From NCBI RefSeq assembly GCF_024979315.1, contig NZ_JANLCK010000011.1, positions 1 to 64,000 on the forward strand: 64,000 nucleotides of DNA, read 5' to 3'. This DNA is from Herbiconiux oxytropis. Its GTDB lineage: Bacteria > Actinomycetota > Actinomycetes > Actinomycetales > Microbacteriaceae. A program made the translations under genes and the position numbers. Of the stretch, positions 7,024 through 16,787 are shown piece by piece. A model generated the notes under the pieces. The model saw only the letters and a program-made list of their open reading frames with translations. It had not been told where the DNA came from and did not search any database. How positions within the stretch are numbered: the stretch's first letter is position 1; each line of letters starts with the position of its first letter.

Positions 7024-8784
7024 ATGTTCAGGCGCGGGACGAAGACGACCGACGGATCGATGACGGGTGCCGGGGCGCACCAGGTCGACGAGGAGAAGAT
7101 GCGGGGCCTGAACAGGCGCGCACTGCTCGGCCTCGCCGCCGCCGGAGGGGTGGGAGCGGCGCTCGGCGCCGGCAACCCCGCCGCCGCTGCCGCGGCCGTG
7201 CGAGGTGCCACGATCGGGTCGGTCCCTGCCGCGCCTGCGCCCGCACCGGCTCCCACGACCGCCGTGAGCCTGGTGCCGTTCCCGCAGCAGGACGACCTCA
7301 ACTTCCAGACCCTCTTCAACTACGGAGAGATCGCCTACCGTTCCGGCGAGGCCGGCGAGGTCTCGGTCGCGGTCGCCGCCGTGCAGGCCGCGATCACGGC
7401 GGCGGGCACCACCGCCATCCCCGCGTACCAGCCCTACAATGTCACCTTCGAGGCGCTCGCTGCTCGAACCAAGGCCGAGGCCGACGCCGAGCTCGCCGCC
7501 GGCCGCCTCACGACCGCGCGCGACCGCTACCTGCGGGCCGCCGCCTACTACAACAGCGTGATGTACTTCATCACCGGCGGCGACACTCCGGGCCGCGAGG
7601 GCGAGGTCTACGGCCTCATGCAGGCGTGCTGGGCCTCTGCCGCCGCCCTTCTCGAGCCGGTCTTCGAGCGCGTCGAGATCCCGGCGATCGTGCGGTTCCC
7701 GAACAAGGACGGCGTTGTGAGCACCCGCTCCGTCACCCTCCCGGCGTACTGGTCGCGTGCTGCCGGCGAGGGCCGGCCCACCGTGATCGTGAACAACGGC
7801 AGCGACGCCCAGCTCATCGACACGTACTCTTTCGGGGGCGCCGCCGGAGTCGACCGCGGCTACAACGTGCTCATGTTCGAGGGCCCTGGCCAGGGCTCGC
7901 TCCTGTTCGAGCAGGACATCCCGTTCACCCCCTACTGGCAGGACGTCGTGACCCCGCTGGTCGACTTCATCGTCGCCCAGCCGGGCGTCGACGCCTCGAA
8001 GATCGCGCTCACCGGCTGGAGCTTCGGCGGCGCTCTCGTGATGCGCGCGGCCGCCGCCGAGCCCCGCCTGGCCGCCGTCGTAGCCGACCCCGCCTTCTAC
8101 GACGTGGGCGCCGAGTTCGACGAGCTCAAGAACGCGGTCATCGGCGCCTTCGGCAGCTTCAGCAACGAGAACTGGGCCGAGCTCTACAACTACTCGGACG
8201 TCCATGGCCCTATGGGACAGCTCTCGCTCAACTTCCTGGTGAACAAGCGCGGCGAGATCTTCTCGTCCGAGATCCACCAGCTCGCCCTCACGAAGACCTT
8301 CAACACCGACATCGTGGGCATGCTCGACCTCATCGCCACCTACGACGTGACCCAGGAGCAGTTCGGCGCCATCACCGCGAACGCACTCCTCGTGCGGTAC
8401 GCCACCGATCAGTTCGCGCCCGAGGACCCCTCCCCGCAGGTCGCCGCCTGGCTCACGAAGGCCGCGTCGGTCGAGCGCCTCGTGCTCACGCCCGAGCAGG
8501 GCGCCGACCAGCACTGCTCCCCCGCCGCGCCCCAGGTGCGCAACGAAGCCGTGTTCGCGTGGCTCGACCGCGTGCTCGCCGTGGTGCCGGGACCGACCCC
8601 CGTGCCCGTTCCCATCGTGCCTCCCGCCCCGCCCGCTCCCCCGGTGGGGCCGGCCGGCGGCGGCGAGCTGGCCGCCACGGGAGCGTCGGCCTCCGCCGCG
8701 CCGGTCGCCGCCATCGCCACGGGGCTGGCCACGGCCGGCGCCGGAGCTGCCGCCCTCGCCGCGCGGCTCACGCGCAAGGCCTGA
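7024..8784 (+). CDS. Surface-anchored alpha/beta hydrolase (LAATG sorting signal)
   Basis: 586 residues, related to the dipeptidyl-peptidase / 2,6-dihydropseudooxynicotine hydrolase-like group. The catalytic triad reads as S333 (GWSFGG), D462 (YATDQF) and H497 (ADQHCS). The N-terminus has NRRALLGLAAAGGVGAALG, a Tat-like twin-arginine signal. The C-terminus has a proline linker, LAATG (549-553), an Ala-rich hydrophobic segment and RLTRKA, the layout of a sortase substrate; LAxTG is the class E motif of high-GC actinobacteria. The ATG at 7024 is picked for the preceding GGGGGAG. The enzyme is therefore probably displayed on the cell wall. The next gene starts 4 bp after its stop, which suggests co-transcription with the M1 peptidase. 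Confidence 0.82.
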   Translation: MFRRGTKTTDGSMTGAGAHQVDEEKMRGLNRRALLGLAAAGGVGAALGAGNPAAAAAAVRGATIGSVPAAPAPAPAPTTAVSLVPFPQQDDLNFQTLFNYGEIAYRSGEAGEVSVAVAAVQAAITAAGTTAIPAYQPYNVTFEALAARTKAEADAELAAGRLTTARDRYLRAAAYYNSVMYFITGGDTPGREGEVYGLMQACWASAAALLEPVFERVEIPAIVRFPNKDGVVSTRSVTLPAYWSRAAGEGRPTVIVNNGSDAQLIDTYSFGGAAGVDRGYNVLMFEGPGQGSLLFEQDIPFTPYWQDVVTPLVDFIVAQPGVDASKIALTGWSFGGALVMRAAAAEPRLAAVVADPAFYDVGAEFDELKNAVIGAFGSFSNENWAELYNYSDVHGPMGQLSLNFLVNKRGEIFSSEIHQLALTKTFNTDIVGMLDLIATYDVTQEQFGAITANALLVRYATDQFAPEDPSPQVAAWLTKAASVERLVLTPEQGADQHCSPAAPQVRNEAVFAWLDRVLAVVPGPTPVPVPIVPPAPPAPPVGPAGGGELAATGASASAAPVAAIATGLATAGAGAAALAARLTRKA

Positions 8785-8788
8785 CCGG

Positions 8789-10333
8789 GTGCGGCGCACG
8801 GTCGCTGCCGGAGCGGTCGCGGTCGGAGCGGTTGCGGCCGTGCTGCTCGGCACCGGATGCACGGCGGTTCCGGCGCCCGCCGGCACCTTCACGGCCGGCG
8901 CCCGCGGCATCGGCGACCCCTACTTCCCGCTCGACGGCAACGGCGGCTTCGACGTGCGGCACTACGAGCTCGACCTCGACTACGACGCCAGGACGGGAGC
9001 GATCGAGGGCAGCGCCACCCTCTCGGCGACCGCCACCCAGAACCTCTCGGCCTTCGACCTCGACTTCGACGACCTCGAGGTCGATGAGATCTCGGTCGAC
9101 GGAGATCCGGCCGAGTGGAGTCTCGAGACCACCCCGATCAGTGCGCTGACGGGCCAGCCCGACGCGCCGGGCAGCGACGATCCGCTCACCACGCCCGGCC
9201 GCACCGAGCTCACGATCACGCCGGCAGCGGGCATCACCGAGGGCTCGGAGTTCACCGTCGAGGTGACCTACAGTGGCGTGCCCGAGCTGATCGAGGACGA
9301 GTTCGGGCAGGCCGGAGTGTTCCGCGACGACCGCGACGGCGGGATGCTCGTGGCCGGCCAGCCGCGCGTGGCCGCCACCTGGTTCCCGGTCAACGACCAC
9401 CCCTCCGACAAGGCGACGTTCTCGGTGCGGATGGCGGTGCCGCAGGGACTCACGATGGTCTCGAACGGCCGCCTGGTCGAACAGACCACGGAAGAGGCCG
9501 GCGCAGAAGGAGCCAGCACCGAAGGAGCCAGAACCGTGTGGCACTGGGCCGCCGAGTCGCCCATGGCCCCGTACCTCGTGACCGCGAGCGTCGGCCGGTT
9601 CGAGCTCACGACCTTCAGCGTCGACGGCGTCGACTACTGGAACGCGATCGACCCCGCCCTGTTCGAGCAGGGCGTTCCCGGTGCCACCGAGACCTACGGG
9701 CAGGTGGCCAGGCGCATGTTCGAGGCGCAGCCCGAGATCGTCGCGTTCCTCTCCGGCGTGTTCGGCCCGTACCCCTTCACGGAGGCCGGAGGGATCGCCG
9801 ACGACGTGCCCGAGCTCGAGTTCGCGCTCGAGAACCAGACCCGCCCGATCTACCCGGTCTGGGCGTGGGAGGATCCGGACGACCTGGGCCTCGTCGTGCA
9901 CGAGTACGCGCACCAGTGGTACGGCGACAGCGTCTCGATCGAGCGGTGGTCCGACATCTGGCTGAACGAGAGCTTCGCCACCTACGCGGAGTGGCTCTGG
10001 AGCGAGCACACCGGAGGGCCGGGCCCTGCCGAGCAGGTCGAGTGCCTGATGGCGCTCCCGGGCGACGACGGGTTCTGGCAGGCCGAGGTCGCCGACCCCG
10101 GCCCCACCGGCATCTTCGACGACGCGGTCTACCAGCGCGGGGCCATGACCCTCGAGGCGCTCCGCACCGAGGTCGGCGACGACGCGTTCTTCGAGCTCGC
10201 GCGGTCCTGGGCGAGCTCGAACGCCGGCGGCACGGTGGGCACCGCCGACTTCGTCTCGTTCGCCGAGCAGAGCACGGGGCACGACCTCGACGACCTCTTC
10301 GCGCGCTGGATCTTCAGCACCGGCAAGCCCTGA
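8789..10333 (+). CDS. M1-family metallopeptidase lipoprotein
   Basis: 514 residues. The lipobox LLGTGC near residue 20 predicts an outer-face membrane lipoprotein. Zinc site: H371-E372-x-x-H375, then 18 residues to E394 in LNESFA, exactly HExxH-x18-E. The exopeptidase motif is ALENQ rather than the classic GAMEN, so aminopeptidase specificity may differ. The chain stops soon after the catalytic domain and lacks the long C-terminal domain of PepN-type enzymes, as is usual for short bacterial M1 members. The GTG start, 4 bp behind the hydrolase stop, has no strong ribosome site, so translation is probably coupled. The pair could hydrolyse exogenous peptides at the cell surface. Confidence 0.87.
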   Translation: MRRTVAAGAVAVGAVAAVLLGTGCTAVPAPAGTFTAGARGIGDPYFPLDGNGGFDVRHYELDLDYDARTGAIEGSATLSATATQNLSAFDLDFDDLEVDEISVDGDPAEWSLETTPISALTGQPDAPGSDDPLTTPGRTELTITPAAGITEGSEFTVEVTYSGVPELIEDEFGQAGVFRDDRDGGMLVAGQPRVAATWFPVNDHPSDKATFSVRMAVPQGLTMVSNGRLVEQTTEEAGAEGASTEGARTVWHWAAESPMAPYLVTASVGRFELTTFSVDGVDYWNAIDPALFEQGVPGATETYGQVARRMFEAQPEIVAFLSGVFGPYPFTEAGGIADDVPELEFALENQTRPIYPVWAWEDPDDLGLVVHEYAHQWYGDSVSIERWSDIWLNESFATYAEWLWSEHTGGPGPAEQVECLMALPGDDGFWQAEVADPGPTGIFDDAVYQRGAMTLEALRTEVGDDAFFELARSWASSNAGGTVGTADFVSFAEQSTGHDLDDLFARWIFSTGKP

Positions 10334-10441
10334 CGCTCCCCGGCCCGAACGGGGGGTACCCCGCGGGCGACGCGCACCCCTAGCCTTCGAGTGATCGGTC
10401 GTGCGACGAGACGGCCGGCAGCGACGGAGGAGAACCCACGC

Positions 10442-10666
10442 ATGTCCACCGAGGATCCCTACGCCAACCCCCTCACCCGCAAGACCCCCCTCGGTGGCCG
10501 CACGGGGGTGGCCATCGTGTCGATCGTCCCGCTGGTCGCGCTCGTCGTGTTCCTCCTCATCGGATTCCTCGCCGACGGCTGGGCCTGGGCCTGGGTGTTC
10601 TTCCTCGCCGTGCCTATCGCCGCGATCGTCGTCTACGGCCTCGGCGGGCGCCCGAACGGGCGCTGA
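10442..10666 (+). CDS. Small two-helix membrane protein
   Basis: 74 residues with two predicted transmembrane helices (VAIVSIVPLVALVVFLLIGF and AWVFFLAVPIAAIVVYGL) joined by a short DGWAW turn. This resembles small integral membrane proteins common in Microbacteriaceae; function unknown. ATG at 10442 is preceded by GGAGGAG. A TAGCCT -10 candidate lies at 10381-10386. Its stop codon lies within the strong hairpin shared with the convergent SDR gene. Confidence 0.68.
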   Translation: MSTEDPYANPLTRKTPLGGRTGVAIVSIVPLVALVVFLLIGFLADGWAWAWVFFLAVPIAAIVVYGLGGRPNGR

Positions 10667-10696
10667 GCGCCTCGCCCGGGCACCCGGGCGGCTCAG
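10663..10696. terminator. Bidirectional terminator hairpin
   Basis: CGCCCGGG-CA-CCCGGGCG (10673-10690) is flanked by outer arms CTGAGC and GCTCAG. It sits between, and slightly overlaps, the ends of two convergent genes. No U-tract is present on either strand. Confidence 0.6.
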
Positions 10697-11433
10697 GGAC
10701 GCACGGTGCTGCCGCTGAGCGCCTCGGCGTAGAACTCGGCGGGGTCACGCGAGAGCGACGCCTTCACCAGGCGCGACCAGTCGTCGACGAGCACCTCGAT
10801 CGCATCCGCCTCGACCCCGTCGAGAGCCGCCGCCGCGACCTGGCGCGGGCTCGCCATCGGGCCGTCGTAGCCGGCCATCATGTCGGTGTCCGCGGCTCCG
10901 AGGTGCACGCCCTGCACGAGGGTACCCTGGCCGGCGAGCTCGAGGCGCACGCCGTTGGTCATCGCCCACTCGGCGGCCTTCGCCACGCTGTAGGCGTTCG
11001 CACCGTCGATGGAGAACCACGACAGCGCCGAGTGGATGTCGACGATCGCGCCGCCGCCGTTCGCCGCGAGCACCGGCGCGAAGGCGCGGATGACGCCGAG
11101 CGTGCCGAAGAAGTGGGTGTCGAGCTCGAGCCGGATGTTCTCGAGGGCGCCCTCGGCCAGGAGGTTCGTGCCCGTGGTGATGCCGGCGTTGTTGACGAGG
11201 AGGGTGACGTCGGTGGCGCGGGAGGCGGCATCCGTGACGCTCGCGGCGTCGAAGAGGTCGAGCCGCAGCACCTCGACCCGCTCGTCGGCGAAGGTCCCCG
11301 CCGCCAGCTGACCGGGCCTGCGCACGGCCGCGTAGACCTTCGCCGCGCCTCGAGCGAGCAGCTCGTCGACGAAGCCGCGGCCGATGCCGCGGTTCGCGCC
11401 GGTGACGAGTGCAACGGATCCTCGGATGTTCAT
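10693..11433 (-). CDS. SDR-family NAD(P)-dependent oxidoreductase
   Basis: 246 residues, classical short-chain dehydrogenase. Cofactor motif TGANRGIG near the N-terminus, NNAG at about residue 85, then the catalytic region with Ser (HSALSWF) and YSVAK (Tyr and Lys). The substrate is not evident. AAAGGA precedes the ATG. It is divergent from a MerR regulator gene, and its promoter has the long spacer and central dyad of MerR targets, so induction by that regulator is likely. Confidence 0.88.
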   Translation of the reverse strand: MNIRGSVALVTGANRGIGRGFVDELLARGAAKVYAAVRRPGQLAAGTFADERVEVLRLDLFDAASVTDAASRATDVTLLVNNAGITTGTNLLAEGALENIRLELDTHFFGTLGVIRAFAPVLAANGGGAIVDIHSALSWFSIDGANAYSVAKAAEWAMTNGVRLELAGQGTLVQGVHLGAADTDMMAGYDGPMASPRQVAAAALDGVEADAIEVLVDDWSRLVKASLSRDPAEFYAEALSGSTVRP

Positions 11434-11483
11434 GGGTGTCCTTTCTCACGGGGCGCTCGCGGTCGCGATCGCCTCCATCCGCT

Positions 11484-11515
11484 ACGCTAAGACCTCACGT
11501 TGACGTCAAGGGCAA
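11484..11515 (-). promoter_or_regulatory. MerR-type promoter of the SDR gene
   Basis: On the minus strand TTGCCC (11515-11510) and TAGCGT (11489-11484) are 20 bp apart. The spacer contains ACCTCACGT-TG-ACGTCAAGG (11492-11511), an imperfect inverted repeat similar to tipA-type operators. A TTGACG within it could be an alternative -35. The divergent merR gene makes autoregulation plausible. Confidence 0.55.
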
Positions 11516-11535
11516 GTCGGCGGAGAGGATGCGCG

Positions 11536-11955
11536 ATGCAGAACATGAGGATCGGCGAGCTGGCGGCGCGCGCGCACGTGAGCACCCGGGCGCTGCGCTA
11601 TTACGAGGAGCAGGGCATCCTGCACTCGGAGCGCACCCCGAGCGGCCAGCGCGTCTACGGCGAGGCGGCGGTGGAGCGCGTGCGCCTCATCCAGCACCTC
11701 TACTCCGCCGGGCTCGCGAGCCGCACCATCGCGCTCATCCTCCCCTGTGTCGACACCGGTCACGCCCCGCCCGAGATGCTCTCGAGCCTGCACACCGAGC
11801 GCGATCGCATCAGCACCGTGATCGCCGATCTCGAGCAGGCCCGCCGGCGCCTCGACCAGGTCATCGAGCTCACGGAGCACCCCGACCCGGAGCACTGCGC
11901 GATCGTGCGCGACGCGGCCGGTCGCACCACGGCGATCGCGGGCGTCGCGGCTTGA
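11536..11955 (+). CDS. MerR-family transcriptional regulator
   Basis: 139 residues. The N-terminal winged helix-turn-helix reads MRIGELAARAHVSTRALRYY, followed by EEQGIL and SGQRVYGEAAVERV, the standard MerR DNA-binding domain. A dimerising coiled coil follows (LHTERDRISTVIADLEQARR). The C-terminus is short with a single cysteine (HCAIV), giving no metal-binding pair, so it probably senses a small molecule or redox state. ATG 11536 follows GGAGAGG; an in-frame ATG at 11545 is an alternative. It is divergent from the SDR gene and probably regulates it. Confidence 0.88.
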   Translation: MQNMRIGELAARAHVSTRALRYYEEQGILHSERTPSGQRVYGEAAVERVRLIQHLYSAGLASRTIALILPCVDTGHAPPEMLSSLHTERDRISTVIADLEQARRRLDQVIELTEHPDPEHCAIVRDAAGRTTAIAGVAA

Positions 11956-11989
11956 TCGGCCGGCAGGCCCCGGGCCAACAGCCGCCGGG

Positions 11990-13042
11990 TCAGCAGTCCT
12001 CGGGCATCGGGATGGTGATGCTCGCCATGTCGAACTCCTCCTCGATCGAGCCGACGTTGAGGTAGATGTCGGCGTTCTTCTGCAGAGCGTCGGCCCGGCT
12101 GCCCGAGATGAAGGCGGGCGGCACATCCGCCTTCGCGGCCTCCGGGGTCATGCCGAAGACCGCGGTGAGCTCGCCGAGGTAGGTCTCCTCGTCGTCGAGC
12201 GCGAGCTGCGCACTCGCGGCGAGCGTGCACTGGATGGCCGCCGTGGTGTTCGGGTTGGCCTCCACGAACGAGCGCTTCATGATGTAGCCGGACTCGGCCA
12301 TGCCCTCGTACTCGCCCGATCCGTAGTCGAACACCGTGACCGTGCCGAGGTCGTTCTTCGCGGCGGCGAGCGCAGCCCCCACCGCGCTCGAGGCGTCCAC
12401 GGTGCCCTGCTCGAGTGCCGTCGCGACCTCGCCGTAGGGCAGCTCGACCCAGTTCACGTCGTCGGGGTCGAGGTCGGCCTTCAGCAGCTGGTCCTTGAGC
12501 TTGATGGCGTGGCTGCTGTTGAGCGACACGACGGCCACGGTCTTGCCGATCAGATCCTCCACCGACTCGATCCCCGAGTCCGGCATCGTCTCGAGCGAAC
12601 CGGTGCCCGGCGCACTCGCCCAGCCCTCGGTCACCACCACGATGTCGAGCCCCTGCAGGGCGGCGTCGATCACGCCGAAGTAGCTCGAGTTGGCCGCCAC
12701 GAGGTCGCCCGAGAGCACGCTCGTGACCGCGATGCCGCTGTTGTCGACCCACGAGGGGGTCCACTCGAGGCCGTAGTCGGCGGCGATGCCGGCGCTCTGG
12801 GCGAGCGAGAGCGGGGCGAGGCCGGGGGCGCGGATGCCGCCGACGGCGACGTCGGTCTGCTCGGGGGCGTGCGGATCTGCGGCGGCACCGCCTGAAGCAC
12901 CGTCTCCGGTTCCGGTGGCGGCGGGGTCTCCGGATGCGCCGGAGCAGCCGGCGAGCACGAGCGCGGCGGCCGCGGTGAGCGCGAAGGCCGGCACGAGCCG
13001 GCGGGAACGGGAACGGGCGAGGGAACGGGATGCAGACGTCAT
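11990..13042 (-). CDS. ABC transporter solute-binding lipoprotein (NMT1/SsuA-like)
   Basis: 350 residues with an Arg-rich n-region and lipobox LVLAGC, so anchored outside the membrane. The fold resembles NMT1/THI5/SsuA-type binding proteins for sulfonates, nitrate, pyrimidines or aromatic acids (GGIRAPGLAPLSLAQSAGIA, GLDIVVVTEGWASAPGT). No permease or ATPase genes are near, so it must use components encoded elsewhere. Its ATG overlaps the TGA of the AraC-family gene (ATGA), placing it last in the aromatic operon. The ligand is presumably the aromatic substrate or a precursor (inference). Confidence 0.82.
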   Translation of the reverse strand: MTSASRSLARSRSRRLVPAFALTAAAALVLAGCSGASGDPAATGTGDGASGGAAADPHAPEQTDVAVGGIRAPGLAPLSLAQSAGIAADYGLEWTPSWVDNSGIAVTSVLSGDLVAANSSYFGVIDAALQGLDIVVVTEGWASAPGTGSLETMPDSGIESVEDLIGKTVAVVSLNSSHAIKLKDQLLKADLDPDDVNWVELPYGEVATALEQGTVDASSAVGAALAAAKNDLGTVTVFDYGSGEYEGMAESGYIMKRSFVEANPNTTAAIQCTLAASAQLALDDEETYLGELTAVFGMTPEAAKADVPPAFISGSRADALQKNADIYLNVGSIEEEFDMASITIPMPEDC

Positions 13043-14031
13043 CGTGTACTTCTCCTGGTGTCGGAACGGGATGGGGTGAGGTGGCGGATGTGCGGGCTCA
13101 GCCGGTGGTCAGAGGGCGAGCAGCCGAACTGCGCGCGGTAGGTGCGCGAGAAGTGGGCCAGGGAGCGGAAACCGCTCTGCTCGGCGATCTCGCCCAGCGC
13201 GAGGCCGGCGTGCTCGGGAGAGCTCAGGCGGCTGCGAGCGAAGCGCATCCGGGCCTCGCGGATGGCCTGCGGCACGCTCTGCCCGCTGCGGGCGAAGATG
13301 CGGGAGAGCTGACGCACCGAGACATTGATCGCCGCGGCGATCTCCTCCGCACCGAGCTCGGGATCGGGAAAGCGCTCGGCGATCACGGTTCTCGCGGCGT
13401 GCAGACTGGCCGCTTCGGGCTGCTCGTCGTCGAGCAGGGAGCGCAGGCAGTCGAGCATGCGGGACTGGAGGTCGGCGTCGGCCAGGGCCGGTCGGCCGGT
13501 GACGGCGGAGGCGAGCCGCGCGAGGTGAGCGCCGGCGACGGCCGCCCGCCCGGGTGAGCGGAGGTCGACCGAGGCGACCCCGCGCCGGCATCCCGCATCC
13601 GGGGCGAGCACGGCGGGCAGCGAGTCGCGCGGCATCGTCACGACGTACTCCGCGAGCCCGCGGGGGAAGCTCCGGCGGAACGGGGTGTCGCCGTCGACGA
13701 CGATCATCGAGCCGGGCGACAGCACCGTGCGCCCCGCGGCCACCTCGAACGTGCTCGTGCCGCGGAGTGCGAGGTAGGCGACGAGCCCGTCGACGGGCGC
13801 CTCCGCGATGTGCGCGGCCGATCGCGACACGTCGTGGGAGGTGGCCGCGACCCGCGCCACCCGCAGCCGCGGCAGGGTCACCGTGAGCTCCTCGGCGTGC
13901 AGCGGCGCTCCCGAGCGAGTGCGGGCCGCGAGGGAGACGAGCTCCGCGTCGTTGTGGCTCTCCCAGGCCGCGGTGCGCCGCTCCGGCGGCACGCCACGGG
14001 TGGAGAACCACGTGACGGCGGGGCTCGTCAC
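13039..14031 (-). CDS. AraC-family regulator of the aromatic operon
   Basis: 330 residues. The N-terminal AraC-binding-like domain begins [19 protein letters not shown], like regulators of the AraC/XylS group that act on aromatic catabolism. The C-terminus has the HTH pair ([20 protein letters not shown] and [20 protein letters not shown]) and ends [10 protein letters not shown]. It starts with GTG whose last bases overlap the dioxygenase stop (GTGA) and ends by overlapping the next gene's ATG. Being inside the operon, it is likely autoregulated and senses the pathway substrate. Confidence 0.88.
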   Translation of the reverse strand: MTSPAVTWFSTRGVPPERRTAAWESHNDAELVSLAARTRSGAPLHAEELTVTLPRLRVARVAATSHDVSRSAAHIAEAPVDGLVAYLALRGTSTFEVAAGRTVLSPGSMIVVDGDTPFRRSFPRGLAEYVVTMPRDSLPAVLAPDAGCRRGVASVDLRSPGRAAVAGAHLARLASAVTGRPALADADLQSRMLDCLRSLLDDEQPEAASLHAARTVIAERFPDPELGAEEIAAAINVSVRQLSRIFARSGQSVPQAIREARMRFARSRLSSPEHAGLALGEIAEQSGFRSLAHFSRTYRAQFGCSPSDHRLSPHIRHLTPSRSDTRRSTR

Positions 14032-14969
14032 GCGGCACCGCCGGGGGCGGGCGCGAGCACGATGTCGAAGCGCGAGCGCGACCAGGTGCCCTCGGCCGCC
14101 CGGCCGTCGGGGGTGGCGGTGCCCGCCGGCTGAGACTCGAACCGCTTGATCAAGGAGTCCTTCACGCCGAACACACTGTCGCCGATCTCGAGCCGCTCGT
14201 CGCCCTCCACGAAGATGTGGGTGATGAGCGGGCGCATCCTGGGCGCCGTCACCATGAAGTGCAGGTGCGCGCACCGGATGGGCGAGCGGCCGGTCGCCGC
14301 GAGCATGGCTCCGACCGGTCCGTCGTCGGGAATGGGGTAGGGCGTGGGGGTGATGCCCCAGAACGAGTACCGCCCGGCGTCGTCGGCGAACAGATGCGCG
14401 CGGCCGGCCAGGCGCCCGTCGGAGTACTGCACGTCGTAGAAGCCGTCCTCGTCGGCCTCCCACACCTCGATCCGCGCTCCCGGCACGGGCGCGCCCGCGA
14501 GGTCGGTGACGCTCCCCTCGATCCAGCACGGCTCCCCCGGAGCGCCTCCGGCGATGTCGCCGCCGATGTCGATGAGCGGGGCGTCCTCGAGGAAGAACGG
14601 GCCGAAGACGGTCGCCTCGGTGGCGTCGCCGACCTTCTCGTTGTTGATGTTGATGGTCTGCATCGAGAGGCCGAGCACATCCGAGAGCAGGATGAACTCC
14701 TGGCGGCGGTCGTCGGTGATGTTCCCGACCGCGGTGAGGAAGGCGATGCCGGCGTTCCACTCCTCCTCGGTGAGCCGCACATCGCGGGCGAAGGCGTGCA
14801 GGTGGTGCACGAGCGACGTCATGATCTGCTTCAGCCGCGGATCGGGCGTGCCGGCGAAGCTCTCCACGACCTTCCGGAGCAGCTCCTCCTCCACGACGGT
14901 CTGCTCGGCCGTGACCGGCTTCGGCTCCGGCCCCTGCTCCGGTTTCGGTTCTCCTGCGATCTCGGTCAC
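14028..14969 (-). CDS. Intradiol ring-cleavage dioxygenase, probably hydroxyquinol 1,2-dioxygenase
   Basis: 313 residues. An N-terminal dimerisation domain is followed by the catalytic intradiol domain. Iron ligands can be read as Y178 (GFYDVQ), Y211 (TPYPIP), H235 and H237 (CAHLHF). The spacings 33, 24 and 2 match those I recall for the Nocardioides hydroxyquinol enzyme better than the 36-residue first interval of catechol dioxygenases. Predicted reaction: 1,2,4-trihydroxybenzene to maleylacetate. GTG start at 14969 overlaps the monooxygenase TGA by 4 bp. No maleylacetate reductase gene lies in the window, so the next step must be encoded elsewhere. Confidence 0.85.
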   Translation of the reverse strand: MTEIAGEPKPEQGPEPKPVTAEQTVVEEELLRKVVESFAGTPDPRLKQIMTSLVHHLHAFARDVRLTEEEWNAGIAFLTAVGNITDDRRQEFILLSDVLGLSMQTININNEKVGDATEATVFGPFFLEDAPLIDIGGDIAGGAPGEPCWIEGSVTDLAGAPVPGARIEVWEADEDGFYDVQYSDGRLAGRAHLFADDAGRYSFWGITPTPYPIPDDGPVGAMLAATGRSPIRCAHLHFMVTAPRMRPLITHIFVEGDERLEIGDSVFGVKDSLIKRFESQPAGTATPDGRAAEGTWSRSRFDIVLAPAPGGAA

Positions 14970-16780
14970 GGCGTCTCCTCCGTTCGGCCGAGCACCCTCA
15001 GCAGCGCCTCGCGCAACCGGGTGCCGGGTTCTCCTGGCAGGGCGGAGGCCCGCCACGCCACGTGCTTGTCGGGCCGCACCAGCACGGCTCCGCCCTCGTC
15101 GACCCCGTCGGCCTCGCGCAGCCTCGCCCAATCGAAGTAGAGGTCGGCAGTCTCGGTCCCGGGGGCCACGACGACGGTGCGCACCGCGACGCCGAGGCTC
15201 GCCGTCGCCTGCTCCGCCGCCTCCACCCACGGCGCACCGAGCGCTCCCGTGAAGAGGGTGAAGCCGTCGTAGGGCGCCACGTCGTGGGTCGAGACCTTGC
15301 GCTTCTCGTCCCCCACCCACGCGTGCGGCAGCCGGCCGCCCGGGCGGGTCGAGGGTGCGTAGTAGAGCTCCGGATCGCGGAGCGGCGGGGGAACGTGCGA
15401 CCCGTCGGCCACGATCGCCGCCGACTCGTAGACCTGCCCGAGCTCCACGCCGTGCGCGTTGAACTCGTAGTCCTTCAGCTCGAGTGCCGACCGCAGGGCC
15501 GCGCGCTTCTCGGCACCCGCCTCCGTCGCATCCTTCCGGCTCTCGATCGCCCGCAGCATCTCCTCCTCGCTCTGCCCCGGCTCGAGGCCGAGGGCCTCGA
15601 AGATGCCACCGAACTCCCGCGCCGAGCGATTGGCGCGCAGCACGATCTGCCGGGCGACCGGCGCCCGCTCGGCGGTGTAGGTGTCGAGGAGCGCCGGCGA
15701 GGCCTGCCCACCCAGCACGGCCGCGAGCTTCCAGGCGAGGTTGTAGGAGTCCTGGATGGAGGTGTTCGAGCCGAGGCCGTTCGACGGCGGATGCTTGTGC
15801 ACGGCGTCGCCGGCACAGAACACGCGCCCCCTCTGCAGCACGGTCGCGTACTGCTCGTTGTTGCCCCAGAGCGAGATGCCGGTGATCTCGGCCTCGAGCT
15901 CGGGCACGCCGATGAGGTTGCGCACGATCTGCAGGGCCTCGGCCTCCGAGACCTCGGGGGTGCCCTGGGCGATGTCGAAGCCCCAGACGATGAGCCACTC
16001 GTTCCAGGGCCGCACCATGCGCACGAGCCCCGCGCCGATGCCGCCGATGTCGGAGCCCGGCTGCACGACCCAGTAGAGGATGGAGGGCCGGTGGGCCACG
16101 AGGTGCGAGAGGTCGGCGGTGAACGTGATGTTCATCGATCCGGCGATGTCGGTGCGGCCCTCGTAGGGCAGATCGATGTCGGCGGCGACCCGGGAGCGCG
16201 ATCCGTCGGCACCGATGAGGTACTTCGCCCGGATCGTGTACTCGTCTCCCGAGAGCCGGTTGCGCACCCGCACGCTCACGCCGTCGTCGTCCTGCTCGTG
16301 CGAGAGGTACTCGGTCGAGAACTGGGTCTGCGTGCCGCGCTGGGTGGCGTTCTTCAGCAGGATCGGCTCGAGATAGGTCTGCGGGATGTCGCAGTTCATC
16401 GACGGCGACGCCAGGCGGTAGTCGGCGTGCCGGGCGGGGTGGGTGCCCCAGGTGAGGATGCGGCCGATCTCCTCGCCGGCGACCGCCGTGCAGAACACGG
16501 TGTCGCCCATCAGCTCGTGCGGGGTCGCCTCCTGGAGCACCTGCTCCTCGATCCCCACGTCGCGGAAGATCTCCATCGTGCGCTGGTTCGTGATGTGGGC
16601 CCGCGGTGTGTTCGCGGTCCACCGGTACTTCGTGACCATGATGTTCGGGATGCCGAGGGTGGAGAGGAACAGGGCGGCCGATGCTCCCGCGGGGCCCGAG
16701 CCCACGATCAGGACGTCGGTGGTGACCACCCGGGAGTCGGGCAGCTCGGTCTGTGCGACGCCGTCGTCGAACTCGATCAC
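14966..16780 (-). CDS. FAD-dependent aromatic monooxygenase (PheA/TfdB type)
   Basis: 604 residues, group A flavoprotein hydroxylase. Motifs in order: [17 protein letters not shown] (FAD dinucleotide fold), an APRAH-like segment ([10 protein letters not shown]), an internal DG-type motif ([10 protein letters not shown]) and [16 protein letters not shown] (second FAD motif). The C-terminal thioredoxin-like domain is typical of phenol, resorcinol and 2,4-dichlorophenol hydroxylases. It probably hydroxylates a phenol such as resorcinol to supply the dioxygenase. GTG at 16780 follows AGGAG; the frame extends upstream but without start support. First gene of a four-gene coupled operon. Confidence 0.87.
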   Translation of the reverse strand: MIEFDDGVAQTELPDSRVVTTDVLIVGSGPAGASAALFLSTLGIPNIMVTKYRWTANTPRAHITNQRTMEIFRDVGIEEQVLQEATPHELMGDTVFCTAVAGEEIGRILTWGTHPARHADYRLASPSMNCDIPQTYLEPILLKNATQRGTQTQFSTEYLSHEQDDDGVSVRVRNRLSGDEYTIRAKYLIGADGSRSRVAADIDLPYEGRTDIAGSMNITFTADLSHLVAHRPSILYWVVQPGSDIGGIGAGLVRMVRPWNEWLIVWGFDIAQGTPEVSEAEALQIVRNLIGVPELEAEITGISLWGNNEQYATVLQRGRVFCAGDAVHKHPPSNGLGSNTSIQDSYNLAWKLAAVLGGQASPALLDTYTAERAPVARQIVLRANRSAREFGGIFEALGLEPGQSEEEMLRAIESRKDATEAGAEKRAALRSALELKDYEFNAHGVELGQVYESAAIVADGSHVPPPLRDPELYYAPSTRPGGRLPHAWVGDEKRKVSTHDVAPYDGFTLFTGALGAPWVEAAEQATASLGVAVRTVVVAPGTETADLYFDWARLREADGVDEGGAVLVRPDKHVAWRASALPGEPGTRLREALLRVLGRTEETP

Positions 16781-16787
16781 GCTACTC

